DNA from: Gautieria morchelliformis
Lineage: Eukaryota > Basidiomycota > Agaricomycetes > Gomphales > Gomphaceae
Assembly: GCA_015179125.1 (NCBI GenBank)
Contig: WHVA01000496.1
Span: forward strand, 17,271-81,270
Reading direction: 5' to 3'
DNA length: 64,000 nt
In this document: piece after piece, positions 21,665-33,235 of the stretch
Layout: each line of letters starts with the position of its first letter
Position numbering within the stretch: the stretch's first letter is position 1
The notes under the pieces: generated by a model
The model's database searches: none
What the model saw: the letters and a program-made list of their open reading frames with translations, nothing else
Told to the model about the DNA's origin: nothing
Program-made: the position numbers and the translations under genes

Positions 21665-22052
21665 CTAGGTGGATACCCGCGCTTCGCGCGGGGGTGCAAG
21701 TCAAACGCCTCGGTAAGGTCAAACACATCAGCAAAGTCAAACACCTTGGGTAAATCAAACTTGGGATAAGTCAAACACATTCAGATAAGTAAAATGCATC
21801 TTATTGATTAAAAGTAGCTCTAAGTAACACATTGAGGTAGGTAATGTTATGACCATGCTGCTTGACCAACTCTGGTACCTCTGCACCTCCTCTGACTCTA
21901 TTCCGCAATGTCCACACTTCGACCTTTTGATCTCCTTGTTCTTTCCTATTCACATACTTCCCCTTATGACTCTATTACCAGCCTTCCTTACTTATCCCTT
22001 AACATAGCAATTCCGGAGCATCAGGAGTTCCATTTGTTCCACTATCAATTCC
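21665..22052 (-). mobile_element. Helitron unit 7, short left fragment
   Basis: An intact 3' end and subterminal motifs are followed by the start of LTR family 1 (21845, TGTTATGACC). It is cut off at the ATCAATT position of the LTR by unit 8. Confidence 0.7.
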
Positions 22053-22233
22053 CTAGGTGGGTACCCACACTTCGCATGGGGGTGCAAGTCCAATGCATCG
22101 GTGAGGTCAAACGCATTGGGTGAATCAAACTTGGGATAAGTCAAACACATTCGGATAAGAAAATTTCATTCAGATAAGTAAAACCCTTCTTATTGATTGA
22201 AAGTAACTCTAAATAACACATCAAGGTAGGTAA

Positions 22234-22874
22234 TGTTATGACCATGCTCAACCAACTCCGGTACCCCCGCACCTCTGACTCTATTCCACAATGTCTGCAC
22301 TTCAACCTTGTGATCCCCTTGTTCTTCACATATTTCCCCTAATGACTCTTTTCACCAGCATTCCATACTTGACCCTCAGCACAGCAAGTCCAGAGCGTCA
22401 GGAGTTCCATTTGTTCCGCTACCAATTAGACCCTTGGTCTTTTGCCTATTGTTCTTAGTTCTACACTGCACCCCCTTGTAGTTCCTCTTGTTTCGCATTA
22501 GGTACTTTTATTCTAGTTACTTGCACTGGAATTGCTTACCTCTACCTTCTGACATGTTGTCTCAGCTCTTTGTATAAAACCCAGTCATGTGTGCCTCTGT
22601 TCAGCAATCAGATAATCGACTTTGATATGTCACTCCCTTTGCACTGTCTCCGGTTATTAGACCTGCAAGGCCTCTGTCTCTCTGACCTCCGTCTTCCAAC
22701 TTGATTTCTCATATCCAACTTAACTCAATTCTTGAACCCTTACTACTTCAGTTACAATACTCAACCTCTTCCAACTTCCAATCTCAGATCTCCAGAATAC
22801 TTAGGATGATAGTTGGGGGTGCAACATATAAGTTGGAGCTGCAGTCCTTTTAGATCCAAACCTGATACATAACA
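22234..22874. repeat. Solo LTR family 1, complete
   Basis: This 641-bp LTR runs from TGTTATGACC to GATACATAACA, flanked by GGTAA at 22229-22233 and 22875-22879. Units 2 and 5 have a single uninterrupted GGTAA at the matching place (TAGGTAATGTCTCTACAC), which is the pre-insertion site. Confidence 0.85.
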
Positions 22875-22904
22875 GGTAATGACTCTACACATTTCTCCCA
22901 TGTC

Positions 22905-23850
22905 TCATGTCCCCTACCTCACATGTAGTGTGTCCTTGCCTGTAGTGTGTCATCACACTTTATCTGTCCTCACACGTATTGCATCCTCACATGTGGCATG
23001 TCCCCACACGTAGTGTGTCCCAAAGCATAGTGTGCGTAGTGTGTCTCCACATGTAGCATGTCTCCATATGTAGTGTGTCCCCACATGCAGTACAGTGTGC
23101 ATGGCATGTCCCACATGCATAACATGTCCCTCAAGTATTCTGTGTGTAGCATGTCCCTGGTTTGTAGCATGTGCCCAAACATAGCGTGTCCCTAAATTAT
23201 AGCATGTGTGTCCCCCATGCATAGCGTGTCCACATGTGTAGCATGTCCCTACATGTAGTGTGTGTAGCGTGTCCCCCAAGTATAGCTTGTGTAGAATGTC
23301 CCTTGTTTGTAGTGTTTTCCCCTGTAGTGTGTCCCTTGTTTGTACCATGTCCCCCAAGCATAGTGTGTCCCCACATATAGTGTGCACATCCCCATGCATA
23401 GCATGTGTGTCCCCATGCATAACATGCGTGTCTCCACGCATAACATGAGTGTCCCCAAGTATAGTGTGTGTGTCTCCACGCATAACATGGGTGTCCCCAA
23501 GCATAGTGTGCGTGTCCCCAAGCATAGCGTGCATGTCCCCACGCATAACATGCATGTCTCCATGCATAGCGTGCGTGTCCCCACGCATAACATGCATGTC
23601 TCCATGCATAGCGTGCGTGTCCCCAAGCATAGTGTGCGTGTCCCCACGCATAACATGAGTGTCTCCATGCATACCATGAGTGTCTCCACACATAGCATGG
23701 GTGTCCCCAAGCATAGCGTGTGTGTCGCATCCCATGCATGTCTCCACGCATATGCATGTCCCCATGCATAGTGTGTGTAGCATGCCCCTCAAGTATAGCA
23801 TGCATAGCATGTCCCAATGGCGTGTGTAGCATATCCCCAAGGGCCTCAAA
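22905..23850. repeat. Satellite A, unit 8
   Basis: The 21-bp form dominates at 23390-23720, with about fifteen copies alternating GTGTCCCCAAGCATAGTGTGC-like and ATGTCTCCATGCATAGCGTGC-like units. This suggests a 42-bp higher-order repeat. Confidence 0.9.
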
Positions 23851-25279
23851 GTGAAGCAAGCAGAGGCTGTTACTACTTATTAACTTTTAGCAAGCTCAGG
23901 GACATGTATCAATATCTATTTTGTGACATATACAGACATAAATAAAATAGTCAAGGAATCTATATTTAAGCAGCTCCTGTCATTAATTTTTAGCAAAGTC
24001 AGGATTATCTATTTTTCGAAAAAATGTCAAGAAAATGTCCAGTACATGTAAGCTGAAGCTGTTATTAATTTTAGCAAAGTTAGGATTATCTATTTTTCGA
24101 AAAATGTCAAGAAAATGCACTGTACATTTAACCTGGAGCTGTTGTTCACAAAGTCAGGATAATTTATTGATATCTATTTGCGAAAAAATGTCAAAAAAGC
24201 ACAGTACATTGAAGCAGAAGCTGTTATTAATGCCCAGCCAAACCCAGAGAAGCCCAGAGACTGACAGAGAAACCCAGAGCCCAGCCAAAGCCATAGTAAG
24301 CCAGCCACCAGTATAGCCAGAGAGGAGTGGCTGGTGAGTGGCTTTACAGTAAATAAACCAATAAAACAAACCACATTTAAAAGCAGAATCTCATTAATTT
24401 TAGAGGGAACTTATTGATGTCTATTTTCGAAAAAAACCTGAAAAATATTGATATTAAAATACTTTTTTTTCAGCAGTCTTTGGATTTTATTTAAATCTAT
24501 TTTCGAAAAAAATCACAAAAATATAAAGCACATGTGAATGCAATATGATAAAAAAAAAGGAACCAATAAAATTATAAACACAAATAAAATAAAATACATT
24601 GGAATGCATTAAAAAAGAGATATTACTTACCAATAGATAGCCAGCCAAGCCAATAGATAGTCAGCCAACCAAAGCCATAGACAGCCAGCCAGCTAAAGGA
24701 GGAGACAGCAGACTGAGCTGACAGCGGACAGAGCAGACAGCGCAGAGCACAGAGCACAGGGCACAGAGCACATAGCGGACAGCAGACAGAGGAATCGCCG
24801 GTTGGGCAGGTTCCTGGCGTTATGTCCTTACCGTTCGGCCTTTATACCGTGCGCGCGTGTCGTGCACGGACCACACTCGCGTATGCGCGCTCTGGTCGCA
24901 AACGGGTCACGTGACCACTGCGCAGCGTTCTCTCGCGGCTGCGCCGCTCGCCGCTGACCTAATTTGGAACGCAAACGGTCACGTGACCATGCTGCGCAGC
25001 GTTCTTGGCTCGCGGCTGCGCTGCTCGCGCGCTCCGCTGACAAACTAATGACCAAGCATTGGTCAGCATTGGTCAGCGCGCCCACAACCTCCCACCGTGC
25101 TGCTTTCACCTATAGGAACTAGGTGGATACCCGCGCTTCGCGCGGGGTGCAAGTCAAACGCCTCGGTAAGGTCAAATGCATCAGTAAGTCTAACACATCG
25201 GTAAGTCTAACATATCAGTAAGGTCAAGTGCATTGGGGAAAATCAAAGCAATCAATTTGCATCAAGTAGATATCAGAAA

Positions 25280-26836
25280 TCAAGGAGCTCTAAGTAATAC
25301 ATCTTTATATACAATGTTGGTTGTGTTCAAACCCTCCTCAAGCAAGACCTTCACTTTGTTCCAGCTTGTTCCCCTTGAAACACCAACATACAACTGGCCA
25401 TGTCCAAACACTGGATATCTCAGGTCCAGCCCAACCGTACCCAAAGACTGTCCCTGGGACTTGTTGATGGTCATTGCAAATGCCACATGCACTGGAAACT
25501 GTCTCCTCTGCAGCACAAATGGTAATTCTCCCTCTGATGGTGAAATAGTGATCCTGGGGATGAAAGCAGTATTTCCTGCACGTGGACCTGAGATGATCCT
25601 GACCTCCAACACTCTATTCCTCATCCTCACCAACCGCAACCTTGTCCCATTGCATAGTCCTTGCTTCTTATCCAAATTGCGCAACATCATCAGAGGCACT
25701 CCAGGCTTGACTTCCAAGTGAGCAGGAGGAAGACTGCCCATCTCTATGGAATTCAGATACTCAACAGGATACTGCTCTGCAAAGTCGGTTTCCTTGACAG
25801 AATCTGCACAGTGGAAGACCTGAGCATCATCTGAAAACTGCCTCAACACCATGGAATTGATCTCATTGACCTCAGTATTTCTGGGACAGAGGATGGCCCG
25901 CTCTAAAAAATAATTGTCCTGGGCAGGGATTGCATTGCCAATGCCAGGGTATATTTCCTGGATCAGCTCTGCAATTCCAGGGCCACAAACCATGTGAGGA
26001 GGGAGTGAGAGCGTATGATCTAGTGGGAGATCCTTTCCCTGACCCACATTCTGCAGCCATTCTGCAAACCTGGCTCTGTCAGGGTCATTTCTCACCCGCA
26101 TGTTCTCTGTCAGATGGAGGACATTGATCTTTGGCCACAGATATGACTTCTGAAGGGTAGCTCCCACGATATCCTCCTTGGAGCCTTTAGGGACAATTGG
26201 GAGAGTCTGCTGAAAGTCACCTCCAAAGGCGACTGTGATGCCACCAAAGGGTCTGTCAGGCTGGTCAAGGAAATCCCTCAGTGTCCTGTCAATGGCCTCT
26301 ATGGCATGGCGATGCTGCATTGCAGCCTCATCCCAAATGATGAGCCTGGCCAGTCTCAGCATATCAGCCTGGTCAGAGTTCTTTTTGATGGAGGAGAGAG
26401 AGCCCTCATGGACAGGAATTGGAATTCCAAGCATGCTGTGAGAGGTTGTCCCATTAGTGAGGATAAGTGCAGCCATTGCAGATGAGGCTACAGCAAGCAC
26501 AATGAGACTCTCTGCTCTACAGGAGTGGATTAGGGTGTTCCATGTGAATGATTTCCCAGCGCCCCCTGAGCCAGTGACGAAAAACATTTGTCCGTTAGGT
26601 TTCCCCTGAGCATCTATGTCCAGTGCTGACCGTAATATCTGATCATGTGCAGACCTTTGCCCCTCATTCAGCTTGGGAACCTCCTCCTCAGCCATCTGCC
26701 TCTCTTGAACAGGGTCATAGTCCCTCTGCTCAGCTATGAACCTGTTTCCAATGAGGGCCTCCCACTCACCTACCACCCGAGGCATATCTTTAAAGCTGCT
26801 CAAGGACATTCCATTACGCTGAAGGAGTTTATCCAA
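25280..26836 (-). CDS. Helitron Pif1-like helicase domain
   Basis: An open frame of 518 codons, joined in the -1 sense to the Rep frame above it. Walker A is GSGGAGKSFTWNTL near residue 68, and the Walker B/DEAA motif is LIIWDEAAM. Further motifs are AFGGDFQQTLPIV and, near the C-terminus, VAFAMTINKSQGQSL. These are the superfamily 1B motifs of Pif1-like helicases, which in Helitrons form the C-terminal half of the Rep-Hel protein. The first in-frame Met is not a true start: the sequence before it (DKLLQRNGMSLSSFKDMP) continues the Rep-helicase linker. An AA where AAA would restore frame, near 26885, explains the break. Confidence 0.9.
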   Translation of the reverse strand: MDKLLQRNGMSLSSFKDMPRVVGEWEALIGNRFIAEQRDYDPVQERQMAEEEVPKLNEGQRSAHDQILRSALDIDAQGKPNGQMFFVTGSGGAGKSFTWNTLIHSCRAESLIVLAVASSAMAALILTNGTTSHSMLGIPIPVHEGSLSSIKKNSDQADMLRLARLIIWDEAAMQHRHAIEAIDRTLRDFLDQPDRPFGGITVAFGGDFQQTLPIVPKGSKEDIVGATLQKSYLWPKINVLHLTENMRVRNDPDRARFAEWLQNVGQGKDLPLDHTLSLPPHMVCGPGIAELIQEIYPGIGNAIPAQDNYFLERAILCPRNTEVNEINSMVLRQFSDDAQVFHCADSVKETDFAEQYPVEYLNSIEMGSLPPAHLEVKPGVPLMMLRNLDKKQGLCNGTRLRLVRMRNRVLEVRIISGPRAGNTAFIPRITISPSEGELPFVLQRRQFPVHVAFAMTINKSQGQSLGTVGLDLRYPVFGHGQLYVGVSRGTSWNKVKVLLEEGLNTTNIVYKDVLLRAP

Positions 26837-29319
26837 GAGAAAGAGGCCAAAATCATAGACCTGATCATCCTGTGGCTCTTGGATATTGTGTCTGTTTGGA
26901 GCCGATGTCTGAGATCATCACATATGTGCTCCTTGAAGGCGTCCCATAGTCTGTCAGGTTGTGAGGGAATGCAATGGCCAAGGATGGTGGCAAAGAGATG
27001 TCTGAGCTGAGCGCCTGTTTTCATGCCACTGGCTTCCTGGAGACACAACCTCCACTCCTGATCATCCTCCAGAAGTCCCCTGGCAAGACAGGCCTCCTTG
27101 TAAGTAGCACATTGTATGCCATCCACCGTCCTAAGCTCCTCAAAGGATCTGGCCCCCTTGACCACCGTGAGGAGAGTGCGCAAATAAAATCTCTCTCCTG
27201 ATTTTGGGCTTGCAAAGTGAAGGCGTCCAATGCTATATCCCCTTTGACGTGGTGTCCATACCCTTTCCTCTTTTTTCCAGGTAAAATGCTCAGGAAAATC
27301 CACATAGAGCACATCGCGTGCATGAGGATAGGCAGCATTGGCCTCAAAGTAAGCCATGAGCGCTGTCTTTGACCCCTCAACCCTGTTCATGATGGTGAGC
27401 GGATCAGCATCAGGATTGAAAATGACTGATTGCTGGTCTTTTTCATGGACTGGCAGTGCCATGACTGCAGGCACCTGGGTGTGGATTTCCCGCTCCAGCA
27501 ACCTCCAACAGGCCTCATGAGCACTGACATAGCGAGCGTCCAGGTACTTCTTTATCTCATCGTGGTCGACACCAAACTCCATCGTGGTCCGATCGTGGCC
27601 CTTGTATAGATACTTGTGGATATACTTGACGCACCTCACACTGAAGGTGAATTCAAGGTTGATGTGACACCGGAGTTTGAGCAAGAGCAGAGGAGAGTAT
27701 GGCACAACCCATCTGTTGTCCAGCATGTCACCTCTGACATTGTGCAGCCTTCCATCATTGCGACGACGATATTTTGGATATCCATCTACATTCACAACGG
27801 TCTCCTCACAGAATGGCTTTGGGAAGCCTTTCTTGCACTTGCCATTTTCCATGCAGGGTGCATTTGGATTCATTTGTCCACAGGGACCATGTGTCATCAG
27901 CTCACAGACCAACTGGTAGAGGACAGGATGTGTCTCTGGATCAGGGAACTCTGCTGAAATCATAGAATCCACCTCATGTGGATGTTTGACCTTGGACTCC
28001 CTATCGAACCAGGTAAGCAGGTGCATGTGTGGGAGCCCCCTCTTCTGGAATTCAATAGTGTGAACGCGAGCGACGGTTTCTCCAAAGATCTTGTCCTTGA
28101 CGATCAAGTCAATGAGGTATTTATTTTTGAGGTGAAACACCCGCGACACCAGGTCAGGTCTGTCCTGAGCAGTTTGTCCAGGGAGCAACTCGGCCACTAT
28201 CTCATCCCACTTTGGATTGGCAGTCATGGTAATAAATAAATCAGGGGGACCCTTCTTTGTTGCAATGGCCAGGGAGTTCTGGCAGTTTTGATTCATGTCC
28301 CGTGTACTTCCTTGAAATGTCGCAGGCAGAATGACTTTTATGCCCAAGCTGTTTGCATCTCCAATGTCATTGTCCAAGCCTCCATATGAATCTACCATCT
28401 GGTTATACTGCTCAGCACGCAGAGTGTGTTGATTGGCCCTGATCCACCTCAGTCTGCTTTGCTCTGCAGCAGCCCAGGAGTCTACAATGTACTGCTGGAA
28501 CAATTTGCCACCACGCAGGAGTGTTGTAGGTTCTCTCGCTCTCTGGAACAGACGATACGCATGGTACTGTATTTGGGTGACCTGTGTCCGTCTGTTTGGA
28601 TTGGGATTGGCCTGCCGAGCACGCTCTGGCTCATGATAAGGAATATCTGGTTCCCATCCCAACTCTCCCTTGGGAAAGAGCAAGACATAGTGCAGAGAGG
28701 CATAGTTTGCATTGGTATCCAATACCCTTCTGAAACGTCCACCTCTGAGCTGGACAATAATATCCCTAGGTCCAGGGTCGATGCCATCTCCAGGAAGAAC
28801 GACTGCAATCTCATCTGCAGTTGGGACATTATATCTCCTAGGATCCCTGTGTGCCCTATATGTGAGCCTTGCCTGGATGTCACCATTCTGTTCTTGAGCT
28901 CTGAGCCTCTCAGCTGCTTGTTTATATGTGCGCACATGAGGATTGCATAGCAGGAGCATTTCCTGCAAGTCTCCCATGATAGTTGGAGACAGACGCTCAT
29001 TACGATTTTTTCTCTTTGCCAAAGCCAGTGCAGGATCATATATGTAAAGCTGGGCATACTTTGGATCGTCTTCATTGTCAGGGAGGAGAGAGCCATGGAG
29101 ATGATACAGTTCACCCTGTAGCTTGAGCACATATGGACCACGACCCTCCCGAAGCAAATCTTGGTCAAAGTTGGCCCCCACAGAAGTGAATGCAAACGCA
29201 GCATTATACTGCCTGATATTCTGGCGAAATCCTTTTGCCTCAGGGTCCTGGCCTTCTAAGAGCTGTTTCAATGGCTGAGGGGGCTCTGGCAGGTCTTCCA
29301 GCTGCACCTTTCCTTCCAT
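26800..29319 (-). CDS. Helitron Rep (HUH) nuclease domain
   Basis: An open frame of 839 codons. The Helitron-like N region (AKGFRQNIRQYNAAFAFTSV) is followed by a region around YRLFQRAREPTTLLRGGKLF. The HUH metal-binding motif appears as KRGLPHMHLLTW. The YIHKYLYKG region carries the catalytic tyrosines used to nick and rejoin single-stranded DNA during rolling-circle transfer. The last 35 or so codons before the stop are out of frame; the true sequence shifts into the helicase frame. The first Met is internal, because the same frame continues upstream past one TGA. Confidence 0.9.
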   Translation of the reverse strand: MEGKVQLEDLPEPPQPLKQLLEGQDPEAKGFRQNIRQYNAAFAFTSVGANFDQDLLREGRGPYVLKLQGELYHLHGSLLPDNEDDPKYAQLYIYDPALALAKRKNRNERLSPTIMGDLQEMLLLCNPHVRTYKQAAERLRAQEQNGDIQARLTYRAHRDPRRYNVPTADEIAVVLPGDGIDPGPRDIIVQLRGGRFRRVLDTNANYASLHYVLLFPKGELGWEPDIPYHEPERARQANPNPNRRTQVTQIQYHAYRLFQRAREPTTLLRGGKLFQQYIVDSWAAAEQSRLRWIRANQHTLRAEQYNQMVDSYGGLDNDIGDANSLGIKVILPATFQGSTRDMNQNCQNSLAIATKKGPPDLFITMTANPKWDEIVAELLPGQTAQDRPDLVSRVFHLKNKYLIDLIVKDKIFGETVARVHTIEFQKRGLPHMHLLTWFDRESKVKHPHEVDSMISAEFPDPETHPVLYQLVCELMTHGPCGQMNPNAPCMENGKCKKGFPKPFCEETVVNVDGYPKYRRRNDGRLHNVRGDMLDNRWVVPYSPLLLLKLRCHINLEFTFSVRCVKYIHKYLYKGHDRTTMEFGVDHDEIKKYLDARYVSAHEACWRLLEREIHTQVPAVMALPVHEKDQQSVIFNPDADPLTIMNRVEGSKTALMAYFEANAAYPHARDVLYVDFPEHFTWKKEERVWTPRQRGYSIGRLHFASPKSGERFYLRTLLTVVKGARSFEELRTVDGIQCATYKEACLARGLLEDDQEWRLCLQEASGMKTGAQLRHLFATILGHCIPSQPDRLWDAFKEHICDDLRHRLQTDTISKSHRMIRSMILASFSWINSFSVMECP

Positions 29320-30230
29320 ACAGCAATCACCAAACCTGGGTCACACATTTGAGGATTTCTGCAGGCGTTCTGCCATCCAGTGTAATGCTCCACAGTCAGG
29401 GCAGGGAACAACCATGGGACCCAGATCATGACGCAGCACATCTGCCTCGATTATTCTAGAGCGACCGAGTGGAATAAAAGGAGGAGGTCGCTGAGGACGC
29501 TGCCGAGGCATAGGGAGTGGCTGAGGAGGCTGAGGAGGTGCAGGGAGTGGCTGAGGAGGCTGTGGAGGTGCAGGGAGAGGCTGAGGAGGTGCAGGGAACA
29601 TCTGGGGAGGCTGAGGAGGTGCAGGGAGTGGCTGAGGAGGCTGAGGAGGTGCAGGGAGTCGCTGAAGAGGCCGCAAAAGCGCAGGGAGTAGCGGAGGCAT
29701 TGGTCTTATTGCATTGGCCTGAGCACGCAATGCTGCCACTCCTGCAGAACCTACTACAGGAGGAGGCGCTGGTTGTACAGATGCAGGCCTGTGCCTTCCC
29801 AAAGGCCGCAATGCAGCTGCCTGAGCACGCAAGTCTGCAATGGCTGCTGAACCTACTATAGGAGCTGGCTGTACAGGGTCTGGCCTATTTCTTCTCAGGG
29901 GCTGTAATGGTGGGATAACTGCTAACTGAGCATGAAGGGCTGCCACCTGCTCTCCAGGACTGAGATTAGGAGGACGTGATGAGGGTGCCAGCATGGGCAG
30001 ACGTGAAGAGGGTGCAAGCATAGGAGGACGTGATGGCCCGGCCACAGGTTGTTGAAAAGGATCAGCGACATTGCTTCTAGGAGGAGGGTGAGGGATGGCA
30101 AAAGGCTGTGGGGGAGGGGGTGGCTGGTCCTGAGCTCTGACAGCAGCAGCAGCAAGCGCACGTGCTCTCCGATCAGTGGGCGATGTCATATGACCCTCCT
30201 GCTCCTCCCTTGCCCTTTCACGCTCCTGCT
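29320..30230 (-). CDS. Helitron Rep-Hel N-terminal region, proline-rich
   Basis: It is in the same frame as the Rep part and separated only by TGA at 29341-29343. It ends LGPMVVPCPDCGALHWMAE, a cysteine motif normally found just before the Rep domain in fungal Helitrons, so the TGA is inside the protein and not a real end. The frame is open beyond the ATG at 30189 to about 30230 (ERNRQQERERAREEQEG), where a CTCCAG splice acceptor is likely. The middle is an imperfect repeat of PPQPPQPLPAPP (29510-29680). An upstream exon probably lies within 30480-30720 (a GTATGT donor is visible), but I could not fix its start. Confidence 0.7.
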
Positions 30231-30394
30231 GACGATTTCTCTCTGGAGTAGATGGATACCTGAGAAATGCAGGTATAAGCTTAGAGGAACAATCAAGCTA
30301 CCAGAATTCAACTTACATTTGCAAGCAGATGCTGTTGTTGTTAATTTATCTTGGGCAAAGTCAGGGGAATCTATTAATTAACCTAATTAAATAA

Positions 30395-30605
30395 ATGTCA
30401 GACAGCTCACACCAGACCACCGAGAAATACATACATACCCAGGAAGGGACAGGTAATTGTTTGTTAAGCAAAGTCAAGGGAATTTATTAATTTCTATTTA
30501 AAATAAAATAAATAAATGTCAGATGGCTCACACCAGACCACAGAGAAATATATACATACCAAGGAAGGGACAGGGAAATTGATTGATGAAAATATCCAAG
30601 TCTTC
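30395..30605. repeat. Tandem duplication in the Helitron 5' intron region
   Basis: Two similar segments share CTCACACCAGACCAC, GAGAAATA and GGAAGGGACAGG (from about 30407 and 30528). They probably duplicate an intron boundary of the Rep-Hel gene. Confidence 0.6.
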
Positions 30606-30638
30606 TTCGGCTATCCAACTGGAATAATTCCAGTAAAA

Positions 30639-30664
30639 GGTCCTGGTCCTGGTCCTGGTCCTGG
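30639..30664. repeat. GGTCCT microsatellite
   Basis: About four perfect GGTCCT repeats lie in the likely first coding exon of the Helitron gene. On the minus strand they read as Asp-Gln or Arg-Thr repeats. Confidence 0.85.
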
Positions 30665-31376
30665 GAGATGTCTTCTTCAGCCACCAGTAGTGCAAGTCAA
30701 CACTAAGAGAACTGCAATGCAATTGTAGCTCCCTCTAAGGCCGCCTGGGATGACTACCTGGCTCCTTAGCAGAGAAAAAGCTGCCCCACTGAAGAGGTCA
30801 ACCCCAATAGTTCAGAGCAGAGATCTCCCTGGGAAGAGATCTTTTGTAGTCTACACTATATAGGCTATCTATTGTTTCACTCTCACACAATTTTATTCTA
30901 TCTAGTAGGCAGAGAGGAGAGGAGGGTGGTGGAGTGCGCAGATGCGGCTGCGCAGCGTTCTGCCAGCGCAGCGCTGCTTTGAGCGCCTGAGCCGGCAGAC
31001 AGGCATAAACCGCAGCCGCGAGCGCGCTCCAGAACGCTGCGCAGCCGCATTGAGCGCTGGAGCCAGAAGACTGGCGCAAACCGGCAGCCCGGCATGATCC
31101 GGTTTGGGCCAGCTGCGCCACTCGCGTCCTTGGCTCGCGGCTGCGCCGCTCGCGTCCGATTGGCCAGCTGACTAAGGCTGACATAAAACCTGACATAAGC
31201 TCGACGCCCACAACCCACCGAGCTGTTTTCATATAGTGTAACTAGGTGGGTACCCGCGCTTCGCGCGGGGGTGTAGGTCAAGCGCCTTGGTAAGGTCAAA
31301 TGCATCAGTAAGGTCAAGTGAATCAGTAAGGTCAAATGCATTGGGGTAAATAGGAGCATGCAAAATATATCCCTGA

Positions 31377-31717
31377 TCATATAGTATCATGAATCATGTA
31401 TGCACCCATGGAACAGCCAAACATGCAGAGCTCTCTCTCGACCTCTGGGATGGGCCTCCCAGCGACTCTAGACATGAAAGTGGTAATAGTCTTGACTGAA
31501 TCATCAGAGATTATAAGATTGTGCCTATTGTCATAATCCACAGGTTTCAAAGCTTGTGCATTGTGAAATAGATCCAATAGTGATCTTGGGGATCCTGAAT
31601 TTTGACAATGTGGTTATATCAATATGTCAGCTGATCCTCCGGTGACACTCTCACAGACCCAGAAACAATACCAAAATCAGAAATGGGGGAAGACCCAAAG
31701 TGCAGTTGGATAGCATG
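31377..31717 (-). pseudogene. Conserved coding remnant, unit 10
   Basis: The 66-codon open part translates identically to that of unit 3, although the flanking sequence differs at several bases. The upstream part is out of frame, as in the other copies. Confidence 0.4.
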
Positions 31718-33235
31718 TCCTCACATGTAACGTGTCCTCACAGGTAGTGTGTCCTGTAACGTGTCCTCACAGGTAGCGTGTCCCCAAACGTAACGTGTCC
31801 TCACAGGTAGCATGTCTGCACAGGTAGCGTGTCCTCACAGGTAGCGTGTCCTCACACGTAACGTGTCCTCACAGGTAGCGTGTCCCCAAACGTAACGTGT
31901 CCTCACAGGTAGCATGTCTGCACAGGTAGCGTGTCCTCACAGGTAGCGTGTCCTCACAGGCAGCGTGTCCCCACACGTAACATGTCCTCACAGGTAGCAT
32001 GTCCCCACACGTAACGTGTCCTCACAGGTAGCATGTCCCAACGTGTAACGTGTCCCCACAGGTAGCATGTCCCCACAGGTAGCATGTCCCCACAGGTAGC
32101 GTGTCCCCACAGGTAGCTTGTCCTCACAGGTAGCATGTCCCACAGGTAGCTTGTCCTCACATGTAATGTGTCCCCACCGGTAGTGTGTCCCCACTGGTAG
32201 CGTGTCCTCACAGGTAGCATGTCCTCACACATAACATGTCCTCACAGGTAGTGTGTCCTCACACATAACGTGTTCCCACACGCAACGTGCCCTCACAGGT
32301 AGCGTGTCCCCACATGTAACCTGTCCTCACAGGTAGCGTGTCCTCATACGTAACGTGTCCTCATACGTAACGTGTCCCCATACGTAACGTGTCCTCATAG
32401 GTAGCATGTCCCCACACGTAATGTGTCCCCACAGGTAGCATGTCCCCACATGTAATGTGTCCTCACTGGTAGGTAGCATGTCCTCACAGGTAGCGTGTCC
32501 CCACTGGTAGCGTGTCCCCACACGTAACGTGTCCCCACAGGTAGGGTGTCCCCACAGGTAGGGTGTCCCCACAGGTAGGGTGTCCTCACAGGTAGGGTGT
32601 CCTCACACGTAATATGTCCTCACAGGTAGGGTGTCCCCACAGGTAACGTGTCCTCACAGGTAGCGTGTCCTCATACGTAACGTGTCCTCACTCATAACGT
32701 GTCCTCACTCGTAACGTGTCCCCACAGGTAGCCTGTCATCACACGTAACGTGTCCTCACATGTAGTGTTTCCTCATACGTAACGTGTCCTCGCACGTAAC
32801 GTGTCCCCACAGGTAGCGTGTCATCACACGTAACGTGTCCTCATAGGTAGCATGTCCCCACACGTAATGTGTCCCCACAGGTAGCATGTCCCCACATGTA
32901 ATGTGTCCTCACTGGTAGGTAGCATGTCCTCACAGGTAGCGTGTCCCCACTGGTAGTGTGTCGCCACACGTAACGTGTCCCCACAGGTAGCGTGTCCTCA
33001 CAGGTAGGGTGTCCTCACACGTAATGTGTCCTCACAGGTATCCCCACAGGTAGCGTGTCCTCACAGGTAGCGTGTCCTCATACGTAATGTGTCCTCATAC
33101 GTAACGTGTCCCCACAGGTAGCCTGTCATCACACATAACGTGTCCTCACATGTAATGTGTCCCCAGTCCTCACAGGTAGCGTGTCCTCATACGTAACGTG
33201 TCCTCACACGTAACATGTCCTCACACATATCAGGG
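31710..33235. repeat. Satellite B, unit 10, expanded and shuffled
   Basis: About 1.5 kb of 17-bp units. Longer blocks also recur: CTCACTGGTAGGTAGCATGTCC appears near 32462 and 32908, each followed by the same neighbours, giving a higher-order repeat of about 445 bp. Confidence 0.85.

Larger units (their letters stand above)
22053..25118 (-). mobile_element. Helitron unit 8, satellite-A type with a complete solo LTR
   Basis: The 3' end is decayed (CCCACACTTCGCATGGG). Next come subterminal motifs, solo LTR family 1, a large satellite A, AT-rich repeats and the GC-rich block. The 5' end is TTCCTATAGG on the minus strand. It is the most complete satellite-A unit that carries the LTR. Confidence 0.75.
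25119..31241 (-). mobile_element. Autonomous-type Helitron (unit 9) with Rep and helicase
   Basis: It is about 6.1 kb. The 3' terminus (CTAG at 25119, hairpin just inside) lies about 120 bp beyond the helicase stop. The genes read toward that end, the expected Helitron orientation. The 5' end reads TTACACTATATGAAAAC on the minus strand, identical to the remnant at 38892-38914. No satellite is present. It splits the third composite between its satellite-A and satellite-B units. Coding capacity is broken by one frameshift and one in-frame TGA, so as assembled it is not active. Confidence 0.85.

Noticed and set aside
31700-33235. Telomere or subtelomere repeat
   Set aside because: The 17-bp unit is unlike any TTAGGG-type telomere repeat and is bounded on both sides by Helitron sequence.
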